Of a stretch of DNA of 64,000 bases, positions 22,500 to 34,685 are shown one piece after another. The notes below the pieces were generated by a model. That model searched no databases. It saw nothing but the letters and a program-made list of their open reading frames with translations, and had not been told where the DNA came from. The DNA is from Lycium barbarum (taxonomy: Eukaryota; Streptophyta; Magnoliopsida; Solanales; Solanaceae). Position 1 is the first letter of the stretch. Each line of letters opens with the position of its first letter. The translations under genes and the position numbers were made by a program. The stretch spans positions 48,134,950-48,198,949 of the forward strand of contig NC_083348.1 in assembly GCF_019175385.1 (NCBI RefSeq), given 5' to 3'.

Positions 22500-22725
22500 T
22501 GGATCGGTTATATGTATATGTATATGGTGGTATACGATGTCGGCACGTATGATCTGTGCTTGGAAAGTAAGTATTTTGGTACTTTGAATGTTTTACCCAT
22601 TTTCGGTACTTTTCTGACATATGACTTACGTTCGGAAAATAAACACCTTGGCATTCTGACTAATGAACTTACTTTTTGTACCGTGGTCCTAGTTATGTTT
22701 CTGTTTTCTGTATTCCATGCCTTAC

Positions 22726-22769
22726 ATACTCAGTACATATTCCGTACTGACCCCCTCTTCTTCGGGGGG
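22726..22769 (+). promoter_or_regulatory. Conserved double hairpin of the LTR core (element 2, 3' LTR)
   Basis: TCAGTAC/GTACTGA is followed by CCCCC (22751-22755) pairing with GGGGG (from 22764). It matches the 5' LTR, with one extra C extending hairpin B. Confidence 0.58.
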
Positions 22770-23297
22770 CTGCGTTTCATGCCCGCAGGTACAGACGCGC
22801 ACGTGAGTGGTCCGTCAGCTTAGGCCATCCATTCTGCTATGTTGAAGTGCTCCCTCGTTCCGGAGCCCAAACTTTTGGTACAGATCTTTCTATTGTACAT
22901 ATTTATGTATATATGACTATATAGGGGTACGACGGGGCCCTGTCCCGTCATATGGTTCTGTTATGTTTGTTAGAGGCCTGTAGACATATATGTGGGTCAT
23001 GGGTCGTTATTGTTCGGTTATTTCTGTGATTTGTGTCTAAGCGGTCCTATTTGTTATGACAGCCTTAACGGCTTGTATGTATATATGCTTATGTATATGC
23101 TCTGGATGATATGTTCCACGACAGCCTTAGCGGTTTCTGTATGATACGTATGTTATATGCGACCACTTCAGATTAATATCAGTATAAATTAATATATGTT
23201 GGATATGAATAAGATATGGATATGTCGATTGGTAAGTAGGTGTGTATGGGTGTCCAGCTCGGGCACTAGTCACGGCCCACGGGGTTGGGTCGTGACA

Positions 23298-24196
23298 ATT
23301 TGGGCTCACATGCATGCTTTATGTATATGTATATGTATGATTACACCGGGCCTAGTTGGCCGGACAGACACCACTACGGTAGGCATAGTGGGCGGCTTAT
23401 GGATAATGATATTAACACCGTGTCTATATAGTACGGGCAGTCACCACTAGTAGGCGGTACAAGATGCTTACCCCAGACGCAGGAGGCCCGGACGCGGGCT
23501 AATGATTATGTTATGTACATGTATATAATATGAGAAATGTTTTATTTAAAGGTTCAGCATGCATGATATCTGCCTTGAGAGGCAGTCAGATGTACGGGCT
23601 ATCTCTTTATCTCATGTTATGTTCCATATTTCTTAATATGATATTATTTATGCCTTACATAGTCAGTACACTATTTGTATTGATGTCCTTTATTGTGGAC
23701 GTTGCATTCATGCCCGCAAGTTCAGGTAGCTAGCCAGACGATCTAGACCAGTAGGAAATCCCCTCAGCCGCAGTCAGTGCACTCCATTTGGTTCGGAGCT
23801 GCAACCCTTTTTGTATGCTATCTTGATATGTAGATATGTGGGTATGACAGGGCCTTGTCTTGTATTTTCTATAGTTTATATTCCATAGAGGTTTGTAGAC
23901 AGTTGTATATAGTTGGAACGTCGTGCAGTTCTGTCATCTATTATGTTGTGTACTGCACATGTAGCGGCCAAGTCGGCCTGCGTTGTTATCCTTAGCACAT
24001 ACGCTTATATATCCATATGCATGGTTTGTGAGTTCGATGTATAGTTTATTGTATTAATTTTATAGAAGTTGGCATAGATCAGATATAAATAAAAATGGGC
24101 CACCAGGTTACTCAATATAGTGCGAGTACGAGTTTAGGGGTGCTTGGTCAGTAGTGGCCGGGCACTCGTCACGGCTCATCGGTTTGGGTCATGACA
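23298..24196 (+). repeat. Element 1 5' LTR, second part
   Basis: It begins with the second ATTTG (23298-23302) and aligns with 45935-46817. It ends TCATGACA at 24196, where the 3' LTR has TCGTGACA. The core hairpin B is GTCC/GGAC at 23685-23700. Confidence 0.92.
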
Positions 24197-24200
24197 AAAA

Positions 24201-24212
24201 TGGTATCAGAGC
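24201..24212 (+). other. Primer binding site, element 1
   Basis: TGGTATCAGAGC lies four bases after the LTR end and is of the initiator Met tRNA type. Confidence 0.85.
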
Positions 24213-24253
24213 AGTTTGTCCTAGGGTTGTCTACAGACCATGTCCAGTAGAGT

Positions 24254-24290
24254 CTTGTTTATGGGTGTGAAGCGCGCCAGTATAAACAGA
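24254..24290 (+). promoter_or_regulatory. Leader hairpin with loop GCGCGC (element 1)
   Basis: The lower stem TTGTTTAT/ATAAACAG is kept. The apical palindrome is GCGCGC (24272-24277) in place of GTGCAC. The sequence changed but self-complementarity was kept. The upper stem is weaker than in the other elements. Confidence 0.55.
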
Positions 24291-24414
24291 AGCCTGCGGG
24301 CCATTTAAGAATCATTGACCTTTCTTTGTTTTCTCAGATCGTGCGATAGAGCCAGAGTCTAGGAAAGATCGTTTCTGACCCTCTTTCACTATAGGTAAGT
24401 GCAGATTGACAGAG

Positions 24415-24935
24415 ATGAAGAGATCGGCCTCAGATAGTTGGGGTACAAGGAAGACCCCCAGGGTGGATTTGGGACCACAGATCCCAGGACCAAGTAGGAG
24501 GCGTCCTAGCTATTCTATTGAGATAGATCCATCCGAGGACATCGAGACGACCCCCCAGAGCTCGTGACTTCCATGGAGGAGGATCTATCGGAAAATAGTT
24601 ATGAGACGGACCCGTTTGAGGGTTCGTATAAGACACCAGTGGAGCAGGAGGCTCCCGAGGCTGCACCATAATTGACCCCTCCAGCTTCTCCTAGTATGGA
24701 ACATTATGTCAGGGCAGCCCCGAGTGTGAGTGTTACCAAGTATTCTAGCCCTCTATCTTGGCCTTCGATAAATCAGGAGCTGCCAGAATATTCGTATCCC
24801 TCAGACTCGAATGGGGGAGATGAGGATGGCCAGACCAGTAGATGGTGGGAGGACGATGAGAAGGATACTTCACTTTACAGCCCTCCAGACCAAGATCAGA
24901 ACAGGCCGGCTACATGTATATGGGTCTTTTACTAA
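24415..24935 (+). pseudogene. Conserved acidic orphan ORF of element 1, broken
   Basis: It starts at ATG 24415 with MKRSASDSWG and continues to SYSIEIDPSED, matching KRTSSDSGG and NYSIETDPSED in element 2. A one-base loss near 24553 and a TAA at 24669 break it. After the TAA the frame holds SVSVTKYSSPLSWPS, INQELPEY, QTSRWWEDDE and SPPDQDQNRP before its stop. No known domain is visible. It sits where gag would start and shares position and composition with the element 2 ORF. Confidence 0.55.
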
Positions 24936-27900
24936 AATTTCTTATGTGTGTACAGTTATTGCAGGGTCTCGTTTAATAGTTGACGGATGGGAATTCTAAA
25001 GGAACAGATAACCAAAGTATTTATAGGTAACTGCGACTAAGATATTTTTACCACCACTTGGAATCTTTGAATTAGGAATGGAAAGCAGTCACATGTGTTG
25101 ATTGATGGTTATTATTGGGAGTTCCAAAGGTTAAGATAACATTTGCCTAGCCAGGAGAGCAAGGGACTTTCCCAACCTGAAGGGAGATGCATTACATAAT
25201 TTTACTTGGGATCCATTAGAACTTCAAATTATTCTTTAGGTTATGCGGTAAAATGGCCACACAGCAAGACTGATGAGATTCTTATAAGTAGGGGTACCTT
25301 GAATTATTAGACAAAGGTGATAAAGGTTATTTGGCAATAAAATAAAAATAGAGCGATGTCGGCTTATGAATAAAAAGGAAAGGAGAGTAGGTGTTCGAGT
25401 GGAGATAAATTATTAAGCCTATATTGCCAGAAATTCATAATCAAGGACTTAGAAAATATGGCAAGAAGTTCTACAGACTTAGACATATGAGAAGTATGAG
25501 GAACTAAAATAGCCCGAGGGAAATTAGAAGCATGTGAGACTTGCGGTTGGAAATTTTGAATGATTTTGAGATGTAAGACGGGCTAGCTTGGCGAAGAAAG
25601 AGAAGATGTGTTAAAACCACAGATTTAGGACAAGTTTAAATAGCATTAGGGGTACTTCGTAAGTAAGGTTTTAGTAAACGATATACATAATAATTCATGT
25701 GTAATCACGTTAACCGGTATGTGTGCCCTGATAACCAATGTTACGATATGTTAAAGGTATTGATTAGATGGGGTATTGAAGTTCAAGTAGCAAGTCCTAC
25801 AGGGCAGGTTGACGTTGTTTCCTCTAAAGGTTAAAGATGGACAAGAGTAAGAAGATTATGATGTCTTGAGAAGAGAAGAAGTGTGAGCAAGGGAAGTATA
25901 TTGCTAACGAGGGTCAAGTTAAACTTCTGAGAGAGTTTAGGATGACGGTAGAAGCAAAGGACCATCCGGATGAGTCTCGAAAGTAAGTATACGGAAAGAA
26001 TAGAGGATGGTAGTATGAGACAAAAGACGAATGCACAAAGGTCGAAAACAGATGTTCATACATGGGATTGAAGGGCAGTAACAACAAATTGGGATGTGAA
26101 TTGGGAAGAATAAGCAAGTTTTGTGAAGATGTTAAGGGGTTTTTGACTCTTGAGGGGTATCCGAAGATATGAATGCAGTCATACTAACATGACACGACTA
26201 CCTCGGAAATGGAAAAGCCCTCCCAAAAGATGACTTTAGAACTAGAACGGATTTGTTCTTCTAATAGGATATTCGAAGAACTTCAGGGTCAATACTATAA
26301 AATGGCAAGTGAAAAAGAGCACTTATGAGCAAAGGCAATCAACAAAGGCCCTGCAAGAGAAAGTAAGAAAGGTACACTAATGGATTGGTTAAGGAAAGTC
26401 GGGCAATCACCAAGGACAGGAGGTAGGATAATAAATTAACAAATCTGGCCAAGAGGCAAAACATCAGTAACATGGGATAAGAACCTTTATAAAGAGTAAA
26501 AAGTTTCGATTATAAAAGAAATAGAATGATGTATAGGGGGATATGCATGAATACGAACCAGATGTAGCGTCAAAAAAGAAGGTCAGAACTCGACGAAGGA
26601 AGAAAAAAAAGGGTGTATTTCATGAGGATTTCATGGTAAGGACGGGAGCCGGTAGCAGATCAAAAGGGCTATGATGCATGATATATATACAGGCAAGTAG
26701 TTCGGAAGAATTACGAGACAAAATGAGATAAATTAATGAAAGAATGAGTCATGCGAATGAATGGTTTCTAATATTAACTTTTAATGGTGTAGTATAGACA
26801 TAAATGGGAATTGGGAACCCCAGCAAGAAGAATTTCAAGGATATTAAGGAGATAGTCATGGAGAAAGACTAGGATTAAAGGAGCATGGTATAGTCGGACA
26901 CTCCGTAAAGGGCCTAATGAATTCCGATATCCCCATTAATTCATTAGCCCCGGGAACTACTAGCCATGAAAGGTAGAAGTGAAAAGACAATAAAGAAGGC
27001 ATCTGAATTAGATCTAATATGTATGAGCATTTCGATTTTATACAAGACCTCAACTAGTAGAAAGAAAATATGTTAAACCATTCGATGAAAGGAACTCCTG
27101 CATTATCAGGAACAGAGGAGTGAAGGATCGTTAAGGTCGGCCAGATGACTATCAAAGACGGTTAACATTCAAAGGTTAGTGGTGTATGAGAACATCCTTT
27201 AAAAGGGGTAAAGATCAAATTCAGTTCTAAGATGACCTACAATATTCCCAAGTTCAAAAGAGGGAAACGTACTGGATTGAAGGAGCAAAAATTCAAGATG
27301 AACCAATATATCAAGAATGCGCTAAAGAAAGTAAGAATGGACTAAATGCAAGTATATAATGAGATAAATGTGAAAAAGGAGGCATGACAAGATGATGAAG
27401 GTTTAGCGAATCAAGAAGAATAAGTTTCATCAATGCGATACGTTGTATTCTGGACTATAACTCGAATCACCCGCGCCAATGAAATATTAGGTACATTAGA
27501 TATGCAGTAAAGTACTCTAATGCGTGACAAAAGGAGTAAGAAAGGCCGCATGTGACCAGGGATAAGGATAAGGAACAATCAGGATTACTATAAAGAACCT
27601 GTAGCACTAGAAGAGATGAAAGCTTCAAAAGAGGAATACTTATAAGAAGTTCAATATTCTTCAAAGGAAAGGAAGATAGTGTGCCTATGGATAGCAAGAC
27701 AATAGTACTACCTGAGATTAGGGAGTACCTCGTAAGTCATGAAATTCCAAGCTGCTGGTTATATCAATTGTGATAGTGTATGCCACAAAACCATATAAAC
27801 ATTCGCCATGATGAAATGGATAACAGAATGGTGCAAGGACGACGATAAGGAGTCGAAGAAGAATGGAGGTTAGTTTAAGTCTCAATTAGTCACTGGTATA

Positions 27901-28297
27901 AGAAAGCCAAGGACTTAAGGAGGGAATTATGATTAAGTAGGACTTTATCTTAGTTCCATGTTCATGAGTTTATTTTGTAATTATGCAAAAATTGAGGAGA
28001 GGAAATTGGAAGAAAGGTTCAGATATGAATATGATAATATTGTAAAGAATTAAGGAGTCCGACCAACTAATTAAAAGGAGATGATATGGTATGTATATAA
28101 GGTCGACTAGTACAAAAAGGGATAATCTAAAATAGCTCCGGAGAAACAAGCAAGGAAAGATGCCATATCTGAACAAGAGAATTTGTCTGCTAGTAGAGAA
28201 ATAAGGAGCAAGGCAAAAGAGTACACCAATTAAGAGTGCTCACAAACTGGTAGGGAGCTGTAGCAATCATGAGTTAAGACCATCTTAATGGAAACAG
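24936..28297 (+). other. Purine-rich non-coding internal region of element 1, left copy
   Basis: No ORF I would defend lies here. The start (about 25030-25100, GCGACTAAGATATTT) aligns with element 2 near 7305. The part from about 26937 onward is duplicated at 42612-43972. It ends at AACAG, the insertion point of element 4. Confidence 0.6.
26937..28297 (+). repeat. 1.36-kb direct duplication, left copy
   Basis: It aligns over its whole length with 42612-43972 in the same direction. The copies differ at roughly 5 percent of sites by eye. They now flank element 4. Confidence 0.9.
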
Positions 28298-28762
28298 TGT
28301 CACAACTCGGCTAGGGGCCGTGACGGGTACCCGGGGCTAACCACCGAGCACCACTCGTTATACTACTCATCATACTCATTAAACGTTCTTTTATCAAATT
28401 CATACTCAAATTATAAGAAAATCATCTTTCATTTGAAAACATAAATACTTTTATATACATAAACCTTTCGGCCATCAAAATAATATATATATATATACAT
28501 AATAGCAACCTCGTGTGACCATATAACCCACACTACGTATCTACGAGCCTCTACTGGAGTATTCGACATAAGGACGGGACAGGACCCCGTCGTGCCCAAA
28601 ATACGTATATGTACACAAAAGAATAATCAAGGCACCTCCGGAAAAATGGATGCTCTCAGATCAGCTACTAGCTCATACGAGTCTGGATCAAGATCACCTC
28701 CCTGTCTACCTGTGGGCATGAACACAGCGTCCAAAGAAAACGGACGTCACTATGAACATTGT
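28298..28762 (-). repeat. Element 4 3' LTR, downstream part
   Basis: On the plus strand it begins TGTCACAACTCGG. It includes half of the conserved LTR core: hairpin B as CGTCC (28728-28732) with GGACG (28742-28746). The other part of the LTR is at 37854-39861. Confidence 0.85.
28758..28762 (+). repeat. Target-site duplication ATTGT, left of element 5
   Basis: ATTGT precedes TGTCACGACC and follows GATGTAACA at 37849-37853. Confidence 0.93.
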
Positions 28763-31520
28763 TGTCACGACCCAACCCCGTGGGCCGCGACTGGCACCCT
28801 AGCTGGGTACCCGTACATACCTACCTGACCGAATTTCGTATCGTACAGATTTTTTTTTTGAAACAGAAATTACAAAAGTAGGCCGATACAACTACGGCAC
28901 GGGCGCAAACATATATATATCTGAACATACAGAAACATACGGATAAGCCGACATGGCTAACATACAGACGAAACCCGTAACCCACACATCTATCTACAGG
29001 CCTCTACAGACATACGGAGTCATATGACGGGACAGGGCCCCGCCGTACCCAGAATATCCATACATACAGAGTATACAGAAGACAGGAGATATATACCAAA
29101 AATATACGCTCCGGATCAAAGGAGCTCTTCAAAACAGCTGAATCAGAAACCTACGCTGGCGGCGTATCACCTGGCGCTTCTGTACCTGCGGGCATGTAGC
29201 GCAGCCCCCGAAGAACGGGGGTCAGTACGAAAAATGTACCGAGTATGTAAAGTAGAAACATAACAGATATAAGCATAGTCCGAACCGGAGTCACAGAAAT
29301 ATAACGGACAGAACCATAAATCAGACTGACGGACAGAGTCATGATCCAGACAGACATACAGAATCGTGTTCCATACAAATAAATCGAATTATGGTTCGGA
29401 CAGACAGACGGAATCATAATACGGACAGACGAGCAGAATCAGAATCCATACGGACATACAGACATAGTCGTAATTCAGACGGACAGACAGAAATATGTCG
29501 GACAGAATTATGCATGCAGAGTAGTACAGAGTTATACAGAATCATACAGAGGCATGTGCTTATATAAATATAGATAGCACACGCATACATTCATACAGAT
29601 CCCGGCCCTGTCTGGGGGCGCGGTAACAGAACCCGGCCCTCTTAGTATGGGACGCGGTGGACAGACAGAATCAGATCAGATCATATGCCATCCTGGCCGC
29701 CATCCCCATACACAAATAATAATATCATACAGATATACAGATCCTGGCCCGTACGCCGAGGGACGCGGTGAACAATGTAGAGAAATATGCACGATAACAG
29801 AACCTGGCCCGGGTCGCAGTGAAAGAATGCATTGAGACAGACACGAACCGATAAATGAGAAACTACTTACATACAGACTCAACATACAGACTCGATCAAA
29901 TTGAAGGGTGCCAAACGGCGAGTCAAAATCAGAGTATCCGGGGAACGGAGTCGAACTTAAGGCTCGTGGCCGAGCCTATCACATCCAGAACATGCCTAAG
30001 AACAAAGGGAAAGGCTTCACATACCTCGATTGCGCCTCACGCTCGCTTGGCGTCCATCCCAAGTTCGTCCAAAATCTAGAAATGGTCAAGTTTACCATTT
30101 ATTAGTTTCAACTTTTCCATAGTGCAAACTTAACACATACTTGCCTACCGAAATTTCGGCAGCATTTCCTCTGTATATACGACATCCCCGAGACTTAGCT
30201 CGGCTCAATTCATCAACACAACAACCCAGAAATGACATCAAAACATCAATGGACATTAAAACATATACTAAGGCATCATTAGCCATCTTTCGACATAACG
30301 AAACATTTTTCGTTTCAAACTTGCATTTCCAAACCAAACTTATTATTTTCATATCCATTATCCATCAAAATCATTACGACATACACCGGAGGCATCCATA
30401 CCATTTTCACATAATATTCATAAGATACACAAACATTCCAACTTTCCATTAGATCACTACTTTTCCAATCTTTTCCTAACTTTCAACATACAAGTTCATA
30501 ACACATTTCCATCTTCCAAATTCATCAACAATAATCATAATTTGCCTCTTGATACCTTCATTTCCATTTTTACATAAATCATAACAAAGTTGCATACTTT
30601 CCTACAACAACTTGATAACCATTTTTCCAAAACAATAAAGATTGTTATCTTTTCCATTCACTTCACCATAACATACTTAATATACAAACAAGATCAAATT
30701 CATACTCCATCAACACATGACCATACCACACGGCCACCTCCTACATTCTTCAATTTTCACTAATTCATTCCACTTCCATTTCTAATACAATTTCCACCAC
30801 ACTACAACTAAATTACAACATGAATTCAAATCATCCAAGACATGTAATACATATACATATATTCGGCCAACATGCATATTTTTCCACACACAAAATTTCC
30901 ATGTTTTTCATTCATTCACACATACTACAACATACATATACCATTTATAACATAACAAAAGCATTAAATCCTCACCTTTCTTCAAGTTCTTCACTTGGAG
31001 GATAGAATTGCTTTCTTGCCACAATACTTATACCAAATTGTAGAGGGCTTTGCACTTGGTAATATTCCCACAAGAACTTGATTTTTAAACCAAAGATTAG
31101 GCCTCAAAAAATTTTTCTTTCTTTTTCTCCTTCAAACCCGAAATGCCTCTTTCTCTTCCTCTCAATTCTTTTTCTTGAAGCTTATTTGGATAAACATGTA
31201 TTATTACCTCTTTATATTAACTAGTCATGTGACTAATCACATGACTTATGGCCATGGATTTTGGGCCAATATGTCCGGTTGGGCCTCCAAGTTTGGGCCT
31301 TGTTCTCTTATTTTTTTTTTTGAGTCCAACTTGGCTAATTTTGTAATTTATGGAACAAGTTTCCAAAATTCCAATTTTGCCCTTGGCCTCCTTCCGTAAT
31401 TCCACACCAACGTATTCATAACCTACACATTCATACCAAGAAATGTCCAATAGTGGCCTTATTCATCACAAGTCCATTTATCTTGAATTTTTCGAATAAG
31501 CGAAAATGTCGGATGTAACA
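28763..31520 (-). repeat. Element 5 3' LTR (2,758 bp, with a 405-bp deletion)
   Basis: It aligns with 34686-37848 except that the segment matching 35866-36270 is missing at TCCGG (29937-29941). The core hairpin B is CCCCC (29205-29209) with GGGGG (29217-29221). Confidence 0.92.
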
Positions 31521-31535
31521 TCCTCCCCCCCTTTA
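31521..31535 (-). other. Polypurine tract, element 5
   Basis: On the minus strand it reads TTAAAGGGGGGGAGGA, directly before the LTR start TGTTACATCC. Confidence 0.87.
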
Positions 31536-31537
31536 AA

Positions 31538-31557
31538 AACATTCGTCCTCGAATGTT
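31538..31557 (-). promoter_or_regulatory. Pre-polypurine-tract hairpin (element 5)
   Basis: AACATTCG/CGAATGTT pair around a 4-base loop, as in elements 2, 3 and 6. Confidence 0.6.
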
Positions 31558-33040
31558 AAATTGACCTTATGGGGCATCATACTACTTCGGGAGGGTCCTC
31601 TTTATAGTCGTCCTTTGCTGACTTTCCGACATGGCTTCTTTACCAACATTATGGGGTAATTTAATTTTTTTTTTCACATCACTGATTCAAATGCCTCCAT
31701 AATATACTTTCTCATACCCCACATAATCATCGAACCATAAGCTATATTCTTGTAACAGACGAACGCTTCCCAGATATCATAGTCAATATCATTTCTTGTT
31801 ACTCTGCTGAGTTCCCTACCACATTATCGTAATCCCTCTTCATACCAGACACTTCATACCAGTAGCTTCGAAATTAGGACCGGACGCGTAGAAGCATATC
31901 AGACGGATTCGTAATCGGGGGCAGACGTACTAAACTATGGCGGACGGATTCGTAGTCGAAATCAGAGGTACGGAAGTATGTCAGACAAATCTGTGATCGG
32001 AGTCCAACGTACAGAGAGGTATCAGACAGATTCGAAATCAGAATCAGACGTACAGAGGCATATCAGACGGATTCATATCCAGAGTCAGACATACAGAGGT
32101 GTCAACCAGAAACAGATTCAGAATCGGATGTGCAAAGATCTATCAGATGGGAACGTAATCGAGTTTAGGAGCATAGAGGCGTAATAGACGGAGCCCTATC
32201 AGAATCGGAAGTGCAAAAGTATAGCAGAGAGAATCCGAATTAGGGTCAGATCACTCCTATTAAGGCTTTAGTGATTCATGAAAATTTCCCTTTATTCGTA
32301 AACTTGTTCGCCAAGTGGTCGTACAGATCGTCGTCCCTTCTTCGCTTCATGTATTCGGTTTAGTAAAACCTTCCGTCTATCACAACATCAGTCGCCGGGA
32401 CTCGGCTCTAGATCCATACAGGCATCAGACGAAAATCATACACATACACATTCACATACACATACACACATACAGATATATCTACTAATATCTTACTGGC
32501 AAACGTCTCTGACTGTTATTCGAATTCGCTCAATTTCCCGAGCGGTATTGCACCTTTTTATTTCCGCCCATTTAGTCCGCATCAGTCTGCGCTACTTCTG
32601 TAAGGGCACTAATTACTCCACACATTCTATTTTCCTTTTGGTTACCCCAAATTTCCATTTATATCTATCATACTTACACTTGGGCAAAACTTTGCATTAC
32701 TTCCCAGGGGGTCACTCATCCCAGAATTGCTCTGGCTTGAGCACGCTTAACTCCAAAACTTTCATGAATTTTGACGCGTTAGGGCTAATATAATTTCGTC
32801 GATTGCCCCGCACGACCTTTGTCACGTAATTTTAGGTCAATTCGGGGTCTTAGCAATTTTTCGGAAAATTTTTGTAGCGGGTCCCACCCCCGGCTAAATC
32901 GTACAATTACCATGACGCCTTTTGAATCTCGGTATCTACCAAGTTAACATTTACCTTACTATTTCTAATACCCAGACGTATAAGATCACGTAATGCAGCA
33001 AAATACAGACTTATCCATACATATATCTCTCAAAAAGAAT
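31558..33040 (-). other. Non-coding internal region of element 5 in place of pol
   Basis: There is no pol motif in any frame. The part near 32800-32990 matches, in reverse, element 2 around 7390-7540. It also contains a tandem repeat (31880-32230) and CA-rich sequence near 32445-32480. Confidence 0.6.
31880..32230 (-). repeat. Degenerate tandem repeat, units of about 45-60 bp
   Basis: Recurring blocks read ATCAGACGGATTC followed by TAATCGG or similar and CAGACGTACAGAGG. I see about six or seven diverged units. It lies inside the element 5 internal region. Confidence 0.7.
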
Positions 33041-34482
33041 CGCTGGCACACCTGGGCGTGCGCTCGAAGACGCTCCTGGGTCCTGCCGGCCGGTCAAAGC
33101 AAACACGCGGTTCGAAGGACCGCTGTAACCAGAAGCTGCGCCACGACCTCTGCCACGACCTGCTGGCGCTGGTGCTGGTGCTCCTCGCCCTGTGGGGCGT
33201 ATAGCTGTCGAAGGGGAAGATGAGCCTGCAACGGACCCAGCAGGCTGAACTAAACCTGAACCTGAACTGCCCTTAAGCGGGCACTCTCTGACTCGATGGT
33301 CTGGGCTCCCACAAAAATAACAAGCGCCCGTAGCGCGATAACACTCCCCCGGGTGGGGTCTCCCACAGTAAGAACATGGGGGTATGGGTGGCCTCGACTG
33401 ACCGGGACCTCTGCTCACCTGTGGGCTTGGGACTCTGGAGCTCTGTCCCGAAAACTGTGGGGGTGTACTGTAGGCTGGCTGGGACGAATACCTGTTACCT
33501 TGCCGCTGGGAAGGCTCGCTCTGAAATCCCTCTGAATATCCAGCCGATCTGGCTCTCTTAGGCCGGCCCCTGTCGTAACCCCTATCAGGCCGACGCTCCC
33601 TACGTCGGTCCTCCATGCCCTGGGCGTATGCCTGTACCCGGGCTACATGCATCCCTGGCTGAGAAGCCATGGCCAAGCAACCGTCAATCAGATAAGGGTC
33701 TAGTCCCATCACATACCTGTGTACCCTGTCAGCCATCTCGGCTACTATGGCGGGCGCATACCTAGCCAGTGAGTCAAACTCTAGGCTGTACTCGCGAACA
33801 CTTCTACCATTCTGTCTCAAGTTCAAGAACCGATCAACTCTAGCTCTCCGTAGCTCTGGTGGTAGAAAATGGTCAAGAAAGGCCGTAGTAAACTCGGCCC
33901 ATACCGCTGGGGGAGCATCGTCACCCCTGGAGAGCTGCCAAGACTCATACCAATTTGCCGCCACCTCATATAATCGATACTAAGCCAACTCCACAGACTC
34001 AGTCGGCGAAGCCTTAATCAATCGTAGTGTGCTCTCCATCTTTCTAATGAACTCCTGGGGGTCCTCCTCAGGTTTTGTCCCGGAGAATTCTGGAGGATTA
34101 CATGTCAAAAACTCACGAGCCCTGGAGCTCTCATACCTGTCCGCACGACCACCCCCAAATCCATGCCTGCGAACCTGCTCCGTCATCAATGTGGTCAATA
34201 ACTGAACCGCATCCCGCATGGCCCTACCCTCCGCCCCTGCCTGTGGAGCTGGAGGCTCGAGCACTGGAACCTCAGGAGCTCGCGGTGGAGCCGTCTCCCG
34301 ATTAGCAGCTCCTGCTGCTCTGACATCCTCCGGCAAGGGGGGTGTAACAGATCCAGACGACGGGGGTACATCCTCAAGTGCAGGCTGCACACTGGCCCTG
34401 GTAACCCTCGGGGCCGGCTGGTCTCTCCTGCCTCAACCCTCGCCTTGCCCTTCTAGGCAACTGCTGCCTTCTTCGGAGGCAT
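33041..34482 (-). pseudogene. Gag of element 5, broken
   Basis: I chose the ATG at 34482, giving MPPKKAAVA as in element 3. A TAG follows at once where element 3 has Gln, and there is a frameshift near 34400 and another TAG at 33977-33979 (ELA-stop-YRLYE, where element 3 has Ser). Recognisable blocks are EFLTCNPPEFSGTKPEEDP, NWYESW, FLPPELRRARVDRF, CSYCGRPHPGEC and the zinc knuckle CYFCGSPDHRVREC. Similarity to element 3 stops just before the protease, at GRQDPGAS. Gag would build particles, but this copy cannot make a full protein. Confidence 0.88.
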
Positions 34483-34588
34483 CACTGAAACATAGCAGAT
34501 CGTTAGGAGGGGATCATCCTAATCACACAGCTTTATCGCACGATCTAAGAATCCAAAGAAGGGTAACATCCTAAATGCCTTGTAGCTT

Positions 34589-34628
34589 CCTGTTTATAGA
34601 TGTGGTGCACAACACATCGATAAACAAG
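34589..34628 (-). promoter_or_regulatory. Leader hairpin with loop GTGCAC (element 5)
   Basis: On the minus strand the lower stem is CTTGTTTAT/ATAAACAGG and the upper stem GATGTG/CACATC, a perfect pairing where element 2 has a G-T wobble. The palindrome is at 34605-34610. Confidence 0.6.
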
Positions 34629-34669
34629 ACTCTACTAGACACGGCCTGTAGACATTCCGAGGACTAACC

Positions 34670-34681
34670 GCTCTGATACCA
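34670..34681 (-). other. Primer binding site, element 5
   Basis: TGGTATCAGAGC on the minus strand lies four bases past the LTR end. Confidence 0.85.
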
Positions 34682-34685
34682 CTTT

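Larger units (their letters stand above)
3703..23297 (+). mobile_element. Element 2: non-autonomous Gypsy LTR retrotransposon nested in the element 1 LTR
   Basis: It runs from TGTTATATCCCG to GTCGTGACA with ATTTG on both sides. The 5' LTR is 3703-6359 and the 3' LTR is 9459-10867 plus 22099-23297, split by element 3. The internal region is only 3.1 kb: primer site, leader hairpin, an acidic orphan ORF, purine-rich non-coding sequence, a short integrase remnant and a polypurine tract. There is no gag, protease, RT or RNase H, so it would need proteins in trans. It fits the class of large non-autonomous LTR elements. Confidence 0.93.
22094..23297 (+). repeat. Element 2 3' LTR, second part
   Basis: It begins with the second ATATG duplication (22094-22098) and aligns with 5094-6359. 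It ends GTCGTGACA at 23297, followed by ATTTG. Confidence 0.93.

Noticed and set aside
29151..29417. ORFs of 60-105 codons in the element 5 LTRs, seen twice
   Set aside because: They are duplicated by the LTRs and run antisense to each other. No conserved protein feature.
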